Assembly: GCF_913566895.1 (NCBI RefSeq)
Contig: NZ_CAJYCN010000012.1
Coordinates: 33,203 to 97,202, forward strand
Direction of reading: 5' to 3'
From: Listeria ilorinensis
GTDB taxonomy: Bacteria > Bacillota > Bacilli > Lactobacillales > Listeriaceae
DNA: 64,000 nt
The notes under the pieces were generated by a model, which was not told the origin of the DNA, ran no database searches, and was given only the letters and a program-made list of their open reading frames with translations. Both the position numbers and the translations under genes were made by a program. Numbering within the stretch: the first letter of the stretch is position 1; each line of letters opens with the position of its first letter. Shown here piece by piece: positions 1 through 8,749 of this stretch.

Positions 1-1
1 T

Positions 2-190
2 GGGAAGGCGAGTGTCAATCATACGGTCACATTATCGTGGAAGAAGGGGCAATTTTTCAGTTCTTTAAAAAATTATTTTGGACGTCAGGAAGCTGAGTTT
101 GCTGGAATAGCTGATTTAGAACAGCTGAGGCCATTTTTGGAGAAATATATGGAAGAAGTATATAAGTACAGGAGCCAGATGAAAAAATAA
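2..190 (+). CDS. C-terminal end of an unidentified protein (partial)
   Basis: The frame is open from the first base of the window and ends at a TAA at 188-190, giving about 62 residues of a protein whose start lies outside. The tail is charged and helical (Glu/Lys-rich, ending in Lys-Lys) and contains aromatic pairs. I do not recognise the family. It lies 17 bases before the next gene on the same strand and could be co-transcribed with it. Confidence 0.5.
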   Translation, partial: GKASVNHTVTLSWKKGQFFSSLKNYFGRQEAEFAGIADLEQLRPFLEKYMEEVYKYRSQMKK

Positions 191-207
191 ATCGGGGAGG
201 TTAAAAC

Positions 208-573
208 ATGTCTTTTTCAGAAATAAGTATTTATCAGGTAAAACCAGCTAAGACGGACGAATTTGAAGCAGTGATGGAAGATGCTGTTAGGTTGATGAAA
301 GCTATGGACGGATGCCAATTGCTCCGCTTTATGGAGCGTACACACTATATAAAAGAAATGCAAACTATTAAGGAGGGACTTCCGCCTGATCAACTTACGC
401 GAATTGTAAAGTGCGTTCGTTATGCGATCTACTGGGAATTTGATACAAGTGAAAATTATGGGAAAGCGCAAAAACAATTATATGAAACGTACTGGAAAGC
501 AATCGAAAAATGCTTGCTTGTGCCGCATGATAAGATTTTGGGTAAGAGAATAAATGAAAATCTCGGAAAATAG
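208..573 (+). CDS. Small dimeric alpha/beta-barrel (ABM-like) protein
   Basis: A 121-residue protein that starts at an ATG behind the Shine-Dalgarno sequence CGGGGAGG. The first 30 residues (ISIYQVKPAKTDEFEAVMED) have the beta-strand then amphipathic-helix pattern of the antibiotic biosynthesis monooxygenase / dimeric ferredoxin-like fold. A second strand near residues 70-78 (YAIYWEF) supports this. The family includes monooxygenases and many proteins of unknown role, so no substrate can be given. It follows a partial gene closely and is closed by a terminator at 628-662, so it belongs to the upstream unit and not to the agmatine operon. Gene call firm, family call moderate. Confidence 0.7.
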   Translation: MSFSEISIYQVKPAKTDEFEAVMEDAVRLMKAMDGCQLLRFMERTHYIKEMQTIKEGLPPDQLTRIVKCVRYAIYWEFDTSENYGKAQKQLYETYWKAIEKCLLVPHDKILGKRINENLGK

Positions 574-627
574 AGATAAGGCAGTGCTTTTAAGATTTTT
601 GAGAGGGATAAAATTGTTATATAAGAA

Positions 628-662
628 GGGCGACTCATATATGATAACAGTCGTCTTTTTTT
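628..662 (+). terminator. Rho-independent terminator after the ABM-like gene
   Basis: The arms GGCGACT and AGTCGTC (one G-U pair) enclose an A/T-rich loop and are followed by a run of seven T. It separates the first transcription unit from the agmatine operon. Confidence 0.7.
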
Positions 663-681
663 GTGAAATCAGTTTTCTCGT

Positions 682-710
682 TAACCTGTTACCCAAAATG
701 TAACGGGTTA
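682..710 (+). promoter_or_regulatory. Inverted repeat, possible operator of the agmatine operon
   Basis: TAACCTGTTAC and GTAACGGGTTA form 11-base arms with one mismatch around a 7-base spacer. The repeat lies in the 181-base gap before ptcA and has no T-run, so it is not a terminator. Its size fits a dimeric regulator site. The RpiR-type protein encoded at the end of the operon is the obvious candidate, but this is inference. A possible -10 element (TAATAT) lies at 769-774 without a convincing -35. Confidence 0.45.
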
Positions 711-843
711 CAGCTTGAAAGGGTTCGTTGCGAAACCGCCAAAAAGGGTATTTTTTTCGAGGGACTTGTAATATGATGAGCATGTGGCAAGGAAATACTC
801 GAGTATGCCCAAGCAATGAACCATAATTTAATGAGGTGAAAAC

Positions 844-1872
844 ATGACTTGGCAAAAAGATTTTATTGATACAAAAGATTTCTCGAAAGAACAAATTTTG
901 TTCATGATTGAATTAGGCAGAAAAATGAAAGCGTCTATCAAAAAAGGACATTATCCACAGCTTTTGAAACATAAAACGCTCGGAATGATTTTTGAACAGT
1001 CTTCCACTCGGACGCGTGTCTCTTTTGAAACGGCGATGACGCAGCTTGGCGGACACGCGCAGTACTTGGCTCCTGGTCAAATTCAACTTGGCGGGCATGA
1101 ATCGGTCGGTGATACGTCTCGCGTTCTTTCTCGACTGGTCGACATTTTGATGGCGCGCGTTGAACGGCATCATACGGTGGTCGAACTTGCAGAAACAGCT
1201 TCGATTCCTGTGATTAATGGCATGAGCGACTACAATCACCCAACACAAGAACTTGGTGATGCGATTACGATGTTTGAGCATCTGCCAGCCGGTAAAAACA
1301 TTGAAGACTGTAAGATCGTGTTTGTGGGGGATGCAACACAAGTTTGTGCTTCCACGATGTTTATGGCGACGAAACTGGGGATGGATTTCGTTCAATTTGG
1401 TCCTAAAGGCTTCCAGCTTCGCGAGGAACATTTGAAAATTGCTGAAGAAAATTGCCGGATTTCTGGTGGTAGCTACTTAGTGACGGAAGATGCGGATGTA
1501 GCACTTAAAGATGCTGACTTTATTTATACAGATGTTTGGTACGGTTTATATGAAGCGGAACTTTCTGAAGAAGAACGGATGAATGTGTTCTATCCAAAAT
1601 ATCAAGTCAATGCAGAGTTGATAAAAAAAGCAGCCCCACATGTGAAATTCATGCACTGTCTTCCAGCAACTCGCGGGGAAGAAGTGACAGACGAAGTGTT
1701 GGATGCAGATTATTCGATCGTTTTGGATGAAGCGGAAAATCGTTTGACTGCGATGCGTGCTTTACTTGTTTATTTCATGCTTCCGACTTTGCGCGAGGAA
1801 ACAGGGGCTTTACATGAATATCTAGACGGTGAATTAGCTGTATTCTTGAAAGATGCACCAGGGATCGCATAA
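844..1872 (+). CDS. ptcA: Putrescine carbamoyltransferase
   Basis: Second enzyme of the agmatine deiminase pathway: it transfers the carbamoyl group of N-carbamoylputrescine to phosphate, giving putrescine and carbamoyl phosphate. The 342 residues carry the transcarbamylase signatures: carbamoyl-phosphate loop STRTR at 54-58, HPTQ at 132-135 and HCLPA near residue 270. The sequence resembles ornithine carbamoyltransferase, but its position directly before an APC antiporter, agmatine deiminase and carbamate kinase identifies it as the putrescine enzyme. The ATG at 844 follows AATGAGGTG. It is the first gene of the operon. Cytosolic. Confidence 0.93.
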   Translation: MTWQKDFIDTKDFSKEQILFMIELGRKMKASIKKGHYPQLLKHKTLGMIFEQSSTRTRVSFETAMTQLGGHAQYLAPGQIQLGGHESVGDTSRVLSRLVDILMARVERHHTVVELAETASIPVINGMSDYNHPTQELGDAITMFEHLPAGKNIEDCKIVFVGDATQVCASTMFMATKLGMDFVQFGPKGFQLREEHLKIAEENCRISGGSYLVTEDADVALKDADFIYTDVWYGLYEAELSEEERMNVFYPKYQVNAELIKKAAPHVKFMHCLPATRGEEVTDEVLDADYSIVLDEAENRLTAMRALLVYFMLPTLREETGALHEYLDGELAVFLKDAPGIA

Positions 1873-1941
1873 TTGGTAAAGGAGGAGGAAAAAAGGCTGC
1901 GGATTGCTTTTTCCTCCCCCACTTAAAAAGGAGTGGGCAAT

Positions 1942-3327
1942 TTGAAAAAGAAAAAGTTTCGTTTATTTGATGCTGTACTCATGGCGGTTTGTGTCATCTT
2001 GGTTGTAGAGTCGGCGGCACCAGCTGCTGCGATCGGTTCTTCACAATTTTTCTGGTGGATCGCCCTGTTAATTCTGTTTTTCCTGCCATATGGAATGATT
2101 TCAGCCGAACTAGGGACAACCTATGATGATGAAGGTGGGATCTATGACTGGGTTAAACGGGCATTCGGTGGAAAATGGGGGGCGCGTGTTGCCTGGCTAT
2201 ACTGGATCAACTATCCGATTTGGATGGCTAGTTTGGCCGTTTTATTTGTGGAAGTGTTTACACAGATTTTCGAGCTTCATTTTAGTACGCCACTTTCGAT
2301 TGCGATTCAGCTCGTTTTTGTTTGGCTGGTAGTCTTTATTAGCTGTTTCCCTGTAAGTGAAAGTAAATGGGTACTGAATATTGCCGCATTTTGCAAGGTA
2401 TTTATTATGCTGAGCTTGGGGGCACTGGGGATTTATTTTGCGGCAACGAAAGGGCTTGCAAATGATTTTTCTGGAAAAGCATTGTTACCAAGCTTTGATG
2501 CAGAAAGTTTATCCTTTATCTCTATTATCCTCTTTAATTTTCTAGGTTTTGAAGTGGTCACAACGATGGCGAGCGACATGGAAAATCCAAAACGACAAAT
2601 TCCGCAGGCGCTGATCTGGGGTGGCGTTTTGATCGCCTTCTTCTACTTGCTAGCAGCGTTCGGAATGGGGGCGGCGATTCCAACAAGTGAGCTCTCGACT
2701 TCGGGGGGCTTGATTGACAGCTTTATTATGTTAATCGGTTCAATCAATCCATTTGTGATAATTATCGGCTTGATGTTTATGTTTACGCTGATGGCGAACT
2801 TGATTTCTTGGGCGCTTGGTGTGAATTATGTGGCGCTTTATGCTGCTAAAAATCATGATCTTCCTGGAATTTTTGGAAAAGCAAATCCGAAAAATGAGAT
2901 GCCTATTGGCGCGAGTGTTTTAAATGGGATCGTGGCTTCTGCCCTGATTATTGTGGCGCCGATCATTCCGAATGAGGACATTTTCTGGGCATTCTTCGCA
3001 CTAAATGTTGTGGCATTACTAGGTTCTTACATTATGATGTTCCCGGCTTTCTTGAAACTCCGGAAAATCGATCCAGATCGTGAGCGTCCGTTTAAAGTGC
3101 CGGGTGGAAAAGTATTCCTTTCCATTCTCACAATTGTTCCAATGATCTTGCTTGTCATTACCCTGATTTGCTCAGCGGTTCCGCTCAACACTTCAACTGC
3201 TGAACTTAGTGAGAAAATCCCGATTTTGATTGGGACGGTTGCCTGTGTGATAATTGGTGAGATATGTATTGCGACTGCTGGAAAAAAGAAAAAGAAAGCG
3301 AGTGTTCTAAGTGAAAACGATCGATAG
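1942..3327 (+). CDS. aguD: Agmatine/putrescine antiporter (APC family)
   Basis: An integral membrane exchanger expected to import agmatine and export the product putrescine, which removes charge and supports acid tolerance. It is about 461 residues with some twelve hydrophobic segments. The N-terminal part shows the APC-family pattern of a glycine/alanine-rich first helix ([11 protein letters not shown]), and the C-terminus is lysine-rich and cytosolic. The frame opens at a GTG at 1933, but AAGGAG at 1928-1933 overlaps that codon and is correctly spaced for the TTG at 1942, which I prefer. It overlaps the start of aguA1 by 17 bases. Function rests on operon context plus family. Confidence 0.88.
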   Translation: MKKKKFRLFDAVLMAVCVILVVESAAPAAAIGSSQFFWWIALLILFFLPYGMISAELGTTYDDEGGIYDWVKRAFGGKWGARVAWLYWINYPIWMASLAVLFVEVFTQIFELHFSTPLSIAIQLVFVWLVVFISCFPVSESKWVLNIAAFCKVFIMLSLGALGIYFAATKGLANDFSGKALLPSFDAESLSFISIILFNFLGFEVVTTMASDMENPKRQIPQALIWGGVLIAFFYLLAAFGMGAAIPTSELSTSGGLIDSFIMLIGSINPFVIIIGLMFMFTLMANLISWALGVNYVALYAAKNHDLPGIFGKANPKNEMPIGASVLNGIVASALIIVAPIIPNEDIFWAFFALNVVALLGSYIMMFPAFLKLRKIDPDRERPFKVPGGKVFLSILTIVPMILLVITLICSAVPLNTSTAELSEKIPILIGTVACVIIGEICIATAGKKKKKASVLSENDR

Positions 3328-4405
3328 TTCTCCGAAAAAAGACGGATTTCGTATGCCTGGCGAGTTTGAAAAACATACGGGGTGTTATATTTTATGGCCC
3401 GAACGTCCAGATAATTGGCGTTTTGGGGGAAAACCAGCTCAAAAAGTTTTTGTAGATGTTGCCTCAGCTATTTCAAAATTTGAACAAGTGACAGTGGGAG
3501 CAAGCCCTGAACAGTATGTCAATGCACGCTACATGCTTCCAGATGAAGTGCGGGTTGTGGAGATTGACAGTGATGATGCTTGGGTACGTGATTGTGGACC
3601 GACTTTTGTGAAAAATGATAATGGCGAATTGCGCGGGGTCGACTGGTCTTTTAATGCGTGGGGAGGCCTCGTTGACGGTTTGTATTTCCCGTGGGATAAA
3701 GATGATCAAGTAGCACAAAAAATTTGTGAATTGGAAGGTCGCGATCGGTATCGATTGGCTGATTTTGTTTTAGAAGGCGGCTCGATTCATGTGGACGGCG
3801 AAGGAACGCTGATCACAACAGAAGAATGCTTGTTGTCAGAAGGGCGTAATTCACAGCTCTCTAAAGAACAAATCGAACAGGTATTGAAAGAATATTTGAA
3901 TCTTGAAAAAATTATTTGGTTGAAACGGGGCATTTATTTAGACGAAACCAATGGGCATGTGGACAATATTTTGAACTATGTACGTCCAGGAGTGGTGGCA
4001 TTAGCATGGACGGATGATCAAAATGATCCGCAATATGAAATTTCCAAGGAATGTCTTGATATTTTGGAAAATGAAACGGACGCGAAAGGCCGGAAGCTTG
4101 AAGTGCATAAAATCCATGTGCCAAAACCTATTTTGATTACAAGAGAGGAAAGTGAGGGTGTGGATGCAGTGGACGGCACATTGCCTCGGATGGAAGGTGA
4201 CCGGTTGGCAGCAAGTTACATCAACTACTATACCGCAAATGGTGGTATCATTTTCCCGCTTTTTGGCGATCCGAAAGATGAAGAAGCGAAACAAAAACTA
4301 GCTGAACTTTATCCAGAAAGAGAGATTGTTGGTGTTTCGGCACGTGAAATTTTACTTGGCGGCGGCAATATCCATTGCATTACGCAGCAGGTTCCGAAAG
4401 CTTAA
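3311..4405 (+). CDS. aguA1: Agmatine deiminase (active-type paralogue)
   Basis: Hydrolyses agmatine to N-carbamoylputrescine and ammonia, the first pathway step. The 364 residues match the peptidyl-arginine-deiminase-like family: the DAWVRDCGP segment near 89-97, [12 protein letters not shown] (Gly157), TNGHVDN with a catalytic His, and the nucleophile Cys356 in [10 protein letters not shown] close to the C-terminus. It starts with a GTG at 3311 inside the end of the antiporter gene, so translation is probably coupled. Its paralogue lies two genes downstream. All expected catalytic residues are present, so I infer this copy is the functional enzyme. Confidence 0.93.
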   Translation: MKTIDSSPKKDGFRMPGEFEKHTGCYILWPERPDNWRFGGKPAQKVFVDVASAISKFEQVTVGASPEQYVNARYMLPDEVRVVEIDSDDAWVRDCGPTFVKNDNGELRGVDWSFNAWGGLVDGLYFPWDKDDQVAQKICELEGRDRYRLADFVLEGGSIHVDGEGTLITTEECLLSEGRNSQLSKEQIEQVLKEYLNLEKIIWLKRGIYLDETNGHVDNILNYVRPGVVALAWTDDQNDPQYEISKECLDILENETDAKGRKLEVHKIHVPKPILITREESEGVDAVDGTLPRMEGDRLAASYINYYTANGGIIFPLFGDPKDEEAKQKLAELYPEREIVGVSAREILLGGGNIHCITQQVPKA

Positions 4406-4420
4406 GGAGGAGAATGAGCG

Positions 4421-5365
4421 ATGACAAAACGAAAAATCGTGGTCGCACTTGGTGGAAATGCGATTCTTTCAGATGATGCCAGTGCAAATGCGCAACAAGA
4501 AGCACTCAAAAAAACCGCTCGGCATTTGGCGGCATTTATTAAAAATGGGGATGAATTGATCATTTCTCATGGGAATGGCCCGCAAGTCGGCAACCTCTTG
4601 CTGCAACAGGAAGCAGGAAATTCACTTAAAAATCCTGCCATGCCGCTTGATACTTGTGTGGCAATGACGCAAGGGAGCATCGGCTATTGGCTGCAAAAAG
4701 CGCTTGATGAAGTACTAATTGAAGAAGGCATCCAGAAAGAGGCGATTGCGCTGGTCACTCAAGTGGTCGTTTCACCGGATGATCCTGCTTTTAAAGAACC
4801 AACGAAGCCGATCGGTCCATTTTTGACAAAAGAAGAGGCGGATGCGGAAACAGCTTTATCTGGGTCTGTGTTCAAAGAAGATGCTGGACGTGGTTACCGG
4901 AAAGTTGTTCCATCACCTAAGCCGATTTCGATCAAAGAACATCAGGTAATTCGTACGCTAGTTGAAAGTGGTGTCATCGTGGTTGCTGCTGGTGGCGGCG
5001 GGATTTCAGTAGTAGAAGAGGCTGGTCAACTGCGCGGTGTAGAAGCTGTAATCGATAAAGACTTTGCATCTGAAAAATTAGCAGAGTTAATCGATGCGGA
5101 TCTACTCCTCATTCTAACAGCGGTCGATCATGTGGCGATTCATTTCAATCAGCCAGATGAAAAAAAACTGGGTCATGTGACGGTGAGCGAAATCGAAGGG
5201 TATATGGAAGCGGGGGAGTTCGCAAAAGGAAGTATGTTGCCGAAAATCGAAGCGGCAAAAGCTTTTGTGGAATTCAAGCCGGAAGCTAAAGCAATCATTA
5301 CGTCGTTAGAAAATATCTGCCAGTTGATCGAGGAAGAGGCAGGAACCGTTTTGACAATGCAATAA
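4421..5365 (+). CDS. arcC: Carbamate kinase
   Basis: Last step of the pathway: carbamoyl phosphate plus ADP gives ATP, CO2 and ammonia. The 314 residues begin with the amino-acid kinase nucleotide loop (VALGGNAIL) and contain SHGNGPQVG near 50-58, AAGGGGI and [12 protein letters not shown], all typical of carbamate kinase. The ATG follows AAGGAGGAGAATGAGCG. It lies 15 bases after aguA1 and is followed by a hairpin at 5364-5407 that may attenuate transcription into aguA2. Length is usual for the family. Confidence 0.93.
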   Translation: MTKRKIVVALGGNAILSDDASANAQQEALKKTARHLAAFIKNGDELIISHGNGPQVGNLLLQQEAGNSLKNPAMPLDTCVAMTQGSIGYWLQKALDEVLIEEGIQKEAIALVTQVVVSPDDPAFKEPTKPIGPFLTKEEADAETALSGSVFKEDAGRGYRKVVPSPKPISIKEHQVIRTLVESGVIVVAAGGGGISVVEEAGQLRGVEAVIDKDFASEKLAELIDADLLLILTAVDHVAIHFNQPDEKKLGHVTVSEIEGYMEAGEFAKGSMLPKIEAAKAFVEFKPEAKAIITSLENICQLIEEEAGTVLTMQ

Positions 5366-5407
5366 AAATAGGCAAAATTCGGGTCATGTACTCGAATTTT
5401 GCTATTT
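5364..5407 (+). terminator. Hairpin between arcC and aguA2 (internal terminator or attenuator)
   Basis: AAATAGGCAAAATTCG and CGAATTTTGCTATTT form a long, nearly perfect stem with one bulged base, and the descending arm is T-rich. A TATAAT at 5414-5419 just downstream could be a -10 element for a separate aguA2 transcript, although no good -35 is visible. So aguA2 and the regulator may be expressed differently from the first four genes. Confidence 0.55.
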
Positions 5408-5457
5408 CTAGTATATAATAGTGGGGAAAACTACTTTTTGGGAAAGGAATTCGCGGG

Positions 5458-6567
5458 ATGATACGTTTAAGTGGTACGCCAAAAGAGGATGGATTTTATA
5501 TGCCGGGAGAGTTTGAGCCGCATGCTGGTTGCCTGATGATATGGCCGGAGCGCCCGGACAATTGGCGCCTTGGCGGAAAACCAGCACAAAAAAGTTATGC
5601 GAAAGTAGCAGAAGCGATTGCGGATTTTGAACCAGTCACAATGCTTGTTTCGGAAAAGCAGTATCAAAATGCCAGAAGCATGCTGACAAGCCGGATCCGT
5701 GTGGTGGAGATGAGTAATAATGATGCTTGGATTAGAGACTATGGTCCTAGCTTTTTGTTGAATCAACAAGGAGAGATGCGCGGGGTCGACTGGCGTTTTA
5801 ATGCGTGGGGAGGGCTGTTAGATGGCCTTTATTTTCCTTGGGATAAAGATGATCAGATGGCGGTCAAAATTTGCGAACTGGAAGAAATAGACTATTATTC
5901 GCTGCCAGATTTTATCTTGGAAGGTTGTTCGGTGCATGTGGACGGCGAAGGAACGCTTGTGACAACAGAAGAGTGCTTGCTTTCAGAGGGTCGAAACGGT
6001 CAGTTATCAAAAGCGGAAATCGAAGCTACTTTAAAAAATTATTTTAATGTGCAGAAGGTCATTTGGCTGAAGCATGGTTTTTATTTGGATGAGACAAATG
6101 GTCATGTGGATAACATCTTTAATTTTGTGGCGCCAGGAATAGCTGTCTTAGCATGGACGGATGATAAAAGTGATCCACAGTATGCGATTTCTAGAGAATG
6201 CCTATCGATTTTGGAACAGGAAAAGGATGCGCAGGGGCGTTTCATTCAAGTACATAAATTAAAGACGCCTAAACAAGTACATATTACGCAAGAAGAAAGT
6301 GAGGGAGTAGAAGCCATCAATGGCACCTTCCCTAGGCAGCCAGGAGATCGATTGGCCGCTTCATACGTGAATTATTATACAGCAAATGGGGCGATTATTT
6401 TTCCTTTATTTGATGATCCAATGGACGATGCGGCGCGACAGATCTTGGCAAGTTTATATCCTGACCGGCAAATCGTCGGTATGCAGGCACGTGAGATACT
6501 GCTCGGTGGCGGTAACATCCACTGCATCACGCAACATATTCCCAAGCATCAGAATCCGGCTCGATAA
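5458..6567 (+). CDS. aguA2: Agmatine deiminase paralogue, probably inactive (Cys157)
   Basis: A 369-residue paralogue of aguA1 that aligns without gaps over most of its length. It keeps [16 protein letters not shown] and the nucleophile Cys356 in [10 protein letters not shown]. The conserved EGGS loop reads EGCS, with Cys at 157 where aguA1 has Gly. My recollection is that AguA2 of L. monocytogenes lacks agmatine deiminase activity and that residue 157 was implicated, so this copy may also be inactive or act on another substrate. The weak SD GGAAAGG precedes the ATG. A hairpin separates it from arcC, and the regulator gene follows 14 bases later. Confidence 0.88.
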   Translation: MIRLSGTPKEDGFYMPGEFEPHAGCLMIWPERPDNWRLGGKPAQKSYAKVAEAIADFEPVTMLVSEKQYQNARSMLTSRIRVVEMSNNDAWIRDYGPSFLLNQQGEMRGVDWRFNAWGGLLDGLYFPWDKDDQMAVKICELEEIDYYSLPDFILEGCSVHVDGEGTLVTTEECLLSEGRNGQLSKAEIEATLKNYFNVQKVIWLKHGFYLDETNGHVDNIFNFVAPGIAVLAWTDDKSDPQYAISRECLSILEQEKDAQGRFIQVHKLKTPKQVHITQEESEGVEAINGTFPRQPGDRLAASYVNYYTANGAIIFPLFDDPMDDAARQILASLYPDRQIVGMQAREILLGGGNIHCITQHIPKHQNPAR

Positions 6568-6581
6568 AAGGAGAATCTATC

Positions 6582-7361
6582 ATGGACTTTTTTGAAATTT
6601 CCAGCAAAAATATTGCGACCCTGACGCGCAATGAACGAATCCTTTTCGATTATGTCGTTAAAAATATGAATGAAATCAAAAACCAAAGTATACGGGAAGT
6701 AGCCGCAGAATGTTTTGTTTCGACTACGACTTTTTTACGCTTTGTCCGTAAGCTTGGATTTACAGGCTATAGTGAATTTACCACAGTACTTAAATTTACA
6801 CTGCTCGGAAAGGTAGAGGAAAAGCCCTCACCTTTTGTTGTGGAACAAAAAGATTATCGGGAAGAGTATCTGAAAAATATTATAGAGTCTGTTCGTGTTC
6901 TAGAGCCGTCCAAGCTGACGCAAATCACACGGAAGCTGATGTACCGGCCGCGTATTTATATATTTGCCAAAGGTCTCAGTAAACACGCAGCTCAATATAT
7001 CCGTTATCTGTATACGATGAGCGGTTTTATGGTGGAATTCCCGGAAGATTATCAGTATCGGCAAGCAGTTTTGCCGCATATTGGGAAGGAAGATCTGGTA
7101 TTTATTCTTACATACGGCGGGCACGATATTGAGCTGATTCAAACGGCTCAGAAATTGCGCAGTAGAAAACAGCCGCCAATGCTAATTTCCATAACTGGGG
7201 CGGATAATAATATTATTCAAAATTTAAGTGATATTAATTTGTATATTTTTACAGATGAAATCGAGTTGGATAATCTGGATATCACATCGCGGATCTCAAC
7301 AATCGCTATTATGGAACTGATTCTTTATCAATATATGGAAGATCAGCATCCTAAAGAATAA
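6582..7361 (+). CDS. RpiR-family transcriptional regulator of the agmatine operon
   Basis: A 259-residue protein with an N-terminal RpiR-type helix-turn-helix: SIREVAAECFVSTTTFLRFV is about residues 33-52, followed by KLGFTGYSEF. A C-terminal SIS domain follows (residues about 110-240, FAKGLSKHAAQYIRYLY and ILTYGG), which in this family binds sugar phosphates or related ligands. It starts at an ATG after AAAGGAG and lies 14 bases after aguA2, so it is almost certainly co-transcribed and likely autoregulates the pathway. The ligand is unknown, and agmatine control is inferred from position. Confidence 0.85.
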   Translation: MDFFEISSKNIATLTRNERILFDYVVKNMNEIKNQSIREVAAECFVSTTTFLRFVRKLGFTGYSEFTTVLKFTLLGKVEEKPSPFVVEQKDYREEYLKNIIESVRVLEPSKLTQITRKLMYRPRIYIFAKGLSKHAAQYIRYLYTMSGFMVEFPEDYQYRQAVLPHIGKEDLVFILTYGGHDIELIQTAQKLRSRKQPPMLISITGADNNIIQNLSDINLYIFTDEIELDNLDITSRISTIAIMELILYQYMEDQHPKE

Positions 7362-7376
7362 AAAAGCCCGCAGTGA

Positions 7377-7901
7377 TTAGCTACGAGCAGAAATGTCTGG
7401 GGTTTTAAGCAAAGCGATAATTTGGTCGGCGAGTTCATCTTGGGTGGATTGATCTGTATTGATGATAAAATCCGCACAGGCTTGATAATGCGGAATCCGA
7501 GGTTCAAAAATCGCTTGAATCTCTTCTTTGGATTTCGATTGGACGAGCGGACGACTGGTATCGCCTTCTAAACGTTTGAGGAAAACATGTGGATCCGTTT
7601 CAAGATAAACAACAGGGGCTGGATGTGTGACAAGAACTTCGCGGTTAAGCGGGTTCAAAATAATGCCGCCGCCTGTTGCAATAATGGCACTTGTTTCAGC
7701 AAGTTCTTTCAATTTTTCATGTTCAAGCTCCCGAAAGCGTGTTTCACCAAATCGAGCAAATATTTCAGTTACCGGCATGCCTTGTTCACGGACGATCTCT
7801 TCGTCAATATCAAGATAAGGCAGGCCTGTTTTTCGTGCCAAAGATTCGCCAACAGTCGTTTTGCCGGCGCCCATGAAACCAATCAGTATGACTTTTTCGA
7901 T
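7377..7901 (-). CDS. aroK: Shikimate kinase with an apparently non-standard start codon
   Basis: Phosphorylates shikimate at O3 in aromatic amino-acid synthesis. The first ATG in the frame (7874) lies inside the phosphate loop GFMGAGKTT and would remove the first strand. The open frame continues upstream to a strong SD (AAGGAGGAG, 7908-7916 on this strand) with no ATG, GTG or TTG between. The codons best spaced after the SD are ATC at 7904 and ATC at 7901, which would give the expected N-terminus (EKVILIGF). Later motifs are DIDEE (substrate side), ATGGGI and the lid region ending RP. It converges with the RpiR gene. Confidence 0.85.
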   Translation of the reverse strand: MEKVILIGFMGAGKTTVGESLARKTGLPYLDIDEEIVREQGMPVTEIFARFGETRFRELEHEKLKELAETSAIIATGGGIILNPLNREVLVTHPAPVVYLETDPHVFLKRLEGDTSRPLVQSKSKEEIQAIFEPRIPHYQACADFIINTDQSTQDELADQIIALLKTPDISARS

Positions 7902-8109
7902 GATAGTCTCCTCCTTTTGTTTTACCGCTTAAAAGTATTAAAGTAATTATAGCATACTCGAATAAAACGTCAATGAATTTTTTCTATTATAACGTGCTTC
8001 AATTCTTTAAGCAAATAAAGTGAAAATAAAATCTTTCGTATTTTTAGTCTTTCTTTGTAGACTGAAACCGTGTACAATAGAAGTATCATGTTCAAAGAAG
8101 GGACGATTT

Positions 8110-8610
8110 ATGGATTTAGAAAAGTTGGAACAAAATACATATAAGATTTTTGTGAACCGTCGTTTGATTTTTTCTAACCTATGTTTATGGGCAGCCCTTG
8201 GCATTTTCATTTTCTTAGCTTTCAACCATATTAAAGGGATCAACGATATGGAAAGGTTGATATTAGGCATTTTTTTATTTGTGATATGTGTCATTCGACC
8301 TGGAGCACAGCTGTTGAATGTGATGCCCACAATCGAACTTTCTGATAAAGGGATCAGCTATCGGGGAGATTTTGAAAGCTATCAGGCAATGACGGCTCTT
8401 GAGATCATCAAACCGCGCATTCCATTTTTTACTCAAGGTCGTTTAGTGATTTATACGGAAATAGCGGGAAAGCAAGAAGTTGCCTTTGATATTCTGGCGA
8501 TGGATACGGCTGACAGCCTAGAAAGTTTGCAAGCGGCAATCATTCAGGCTGCTGCTCATTTTGAAGAGATAGAGCTAAGAATAGAGGATTTGCATCATGC
8601 TTCACTTTAA
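8110..8610 (+). CDS. Two-TM membrane protein of the EbsA-like architecture
   Basis: A 166-residue protein. An open frame reaches further upstream, but the ATG at 8110 has a usable SD (AAGAAGGGA) and removes an atypical leader. Two hydrophobic segments lie near residues 17-36 (IFSNLCLWAALGIFIFLAF) and 44-64. They are followed by a soluble beta-rich domain of about 90 residues resembling a bacterial PH-like fold. The order matches EbsA-type proteins of Gram-positive bacteria, whose role is unclear. It precedes the VirAB transporter but is separated from it by a terminator. Confidence 0.65.
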   Translation: MDLEKLEQNTYKIFVNRRLIFSNLCLWAALGIFIFLAFNHIKGINDMERLILGIFLFVICVIRPGAQLLNVMPTIELSDKGISYRGDFESYQAMTALEIIKPRIPFFTQGRLVIYTEIAGKQEVAFDILAMDTADSLESLQAAIIQAAAHFEEIELRIEDLHHASL

Positions 8611-8631
8611 TGCAAAAATAATTATTGAAAG

Positions 8632-8669
8632 CCGAAAGTGGATTTTTCTGACCTACTTTCGGTTTTTTT
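8632..8669 (+). terminator. Rho-independent terminator
   Basis: CCGAAAGT and ACTTTCGG form perfect 8-base arms around a 15-base loop, followed by seven T. It isolates the EbsA-like gene from virA. Confidence 0.85.
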
Positions 8670-8690
8670 ATAAGATACGACTATAGACTA

Positions 8691-8719
8691 TGGTCAAATA
8701 GGTAAAACTCAGGTAAAAT
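8691..8719 (+). promoter_or_regulatory. Promoter and direct repeats upstream of virA (candidate VirR site)
   Basis: TGGTCA (8691-8696) and TAAAAT (8714-8719) have 17-base spacing. Overlapping them is a direct repeat, GGTAAAA at 8701 and again at 8712, 11 bases apart, with a weaker copy GGTCAAA at 8692. Tandem repeats one helical turn apart are the usual binding pattern of OmpR-type response regulators, and virR lies two genes downstream. The regulator assignment is inference. Confidence 0.5.
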
Positions 8720-8749
8720 AAGCAAAAAGTGATTTAAAGGAGCGTAGCT

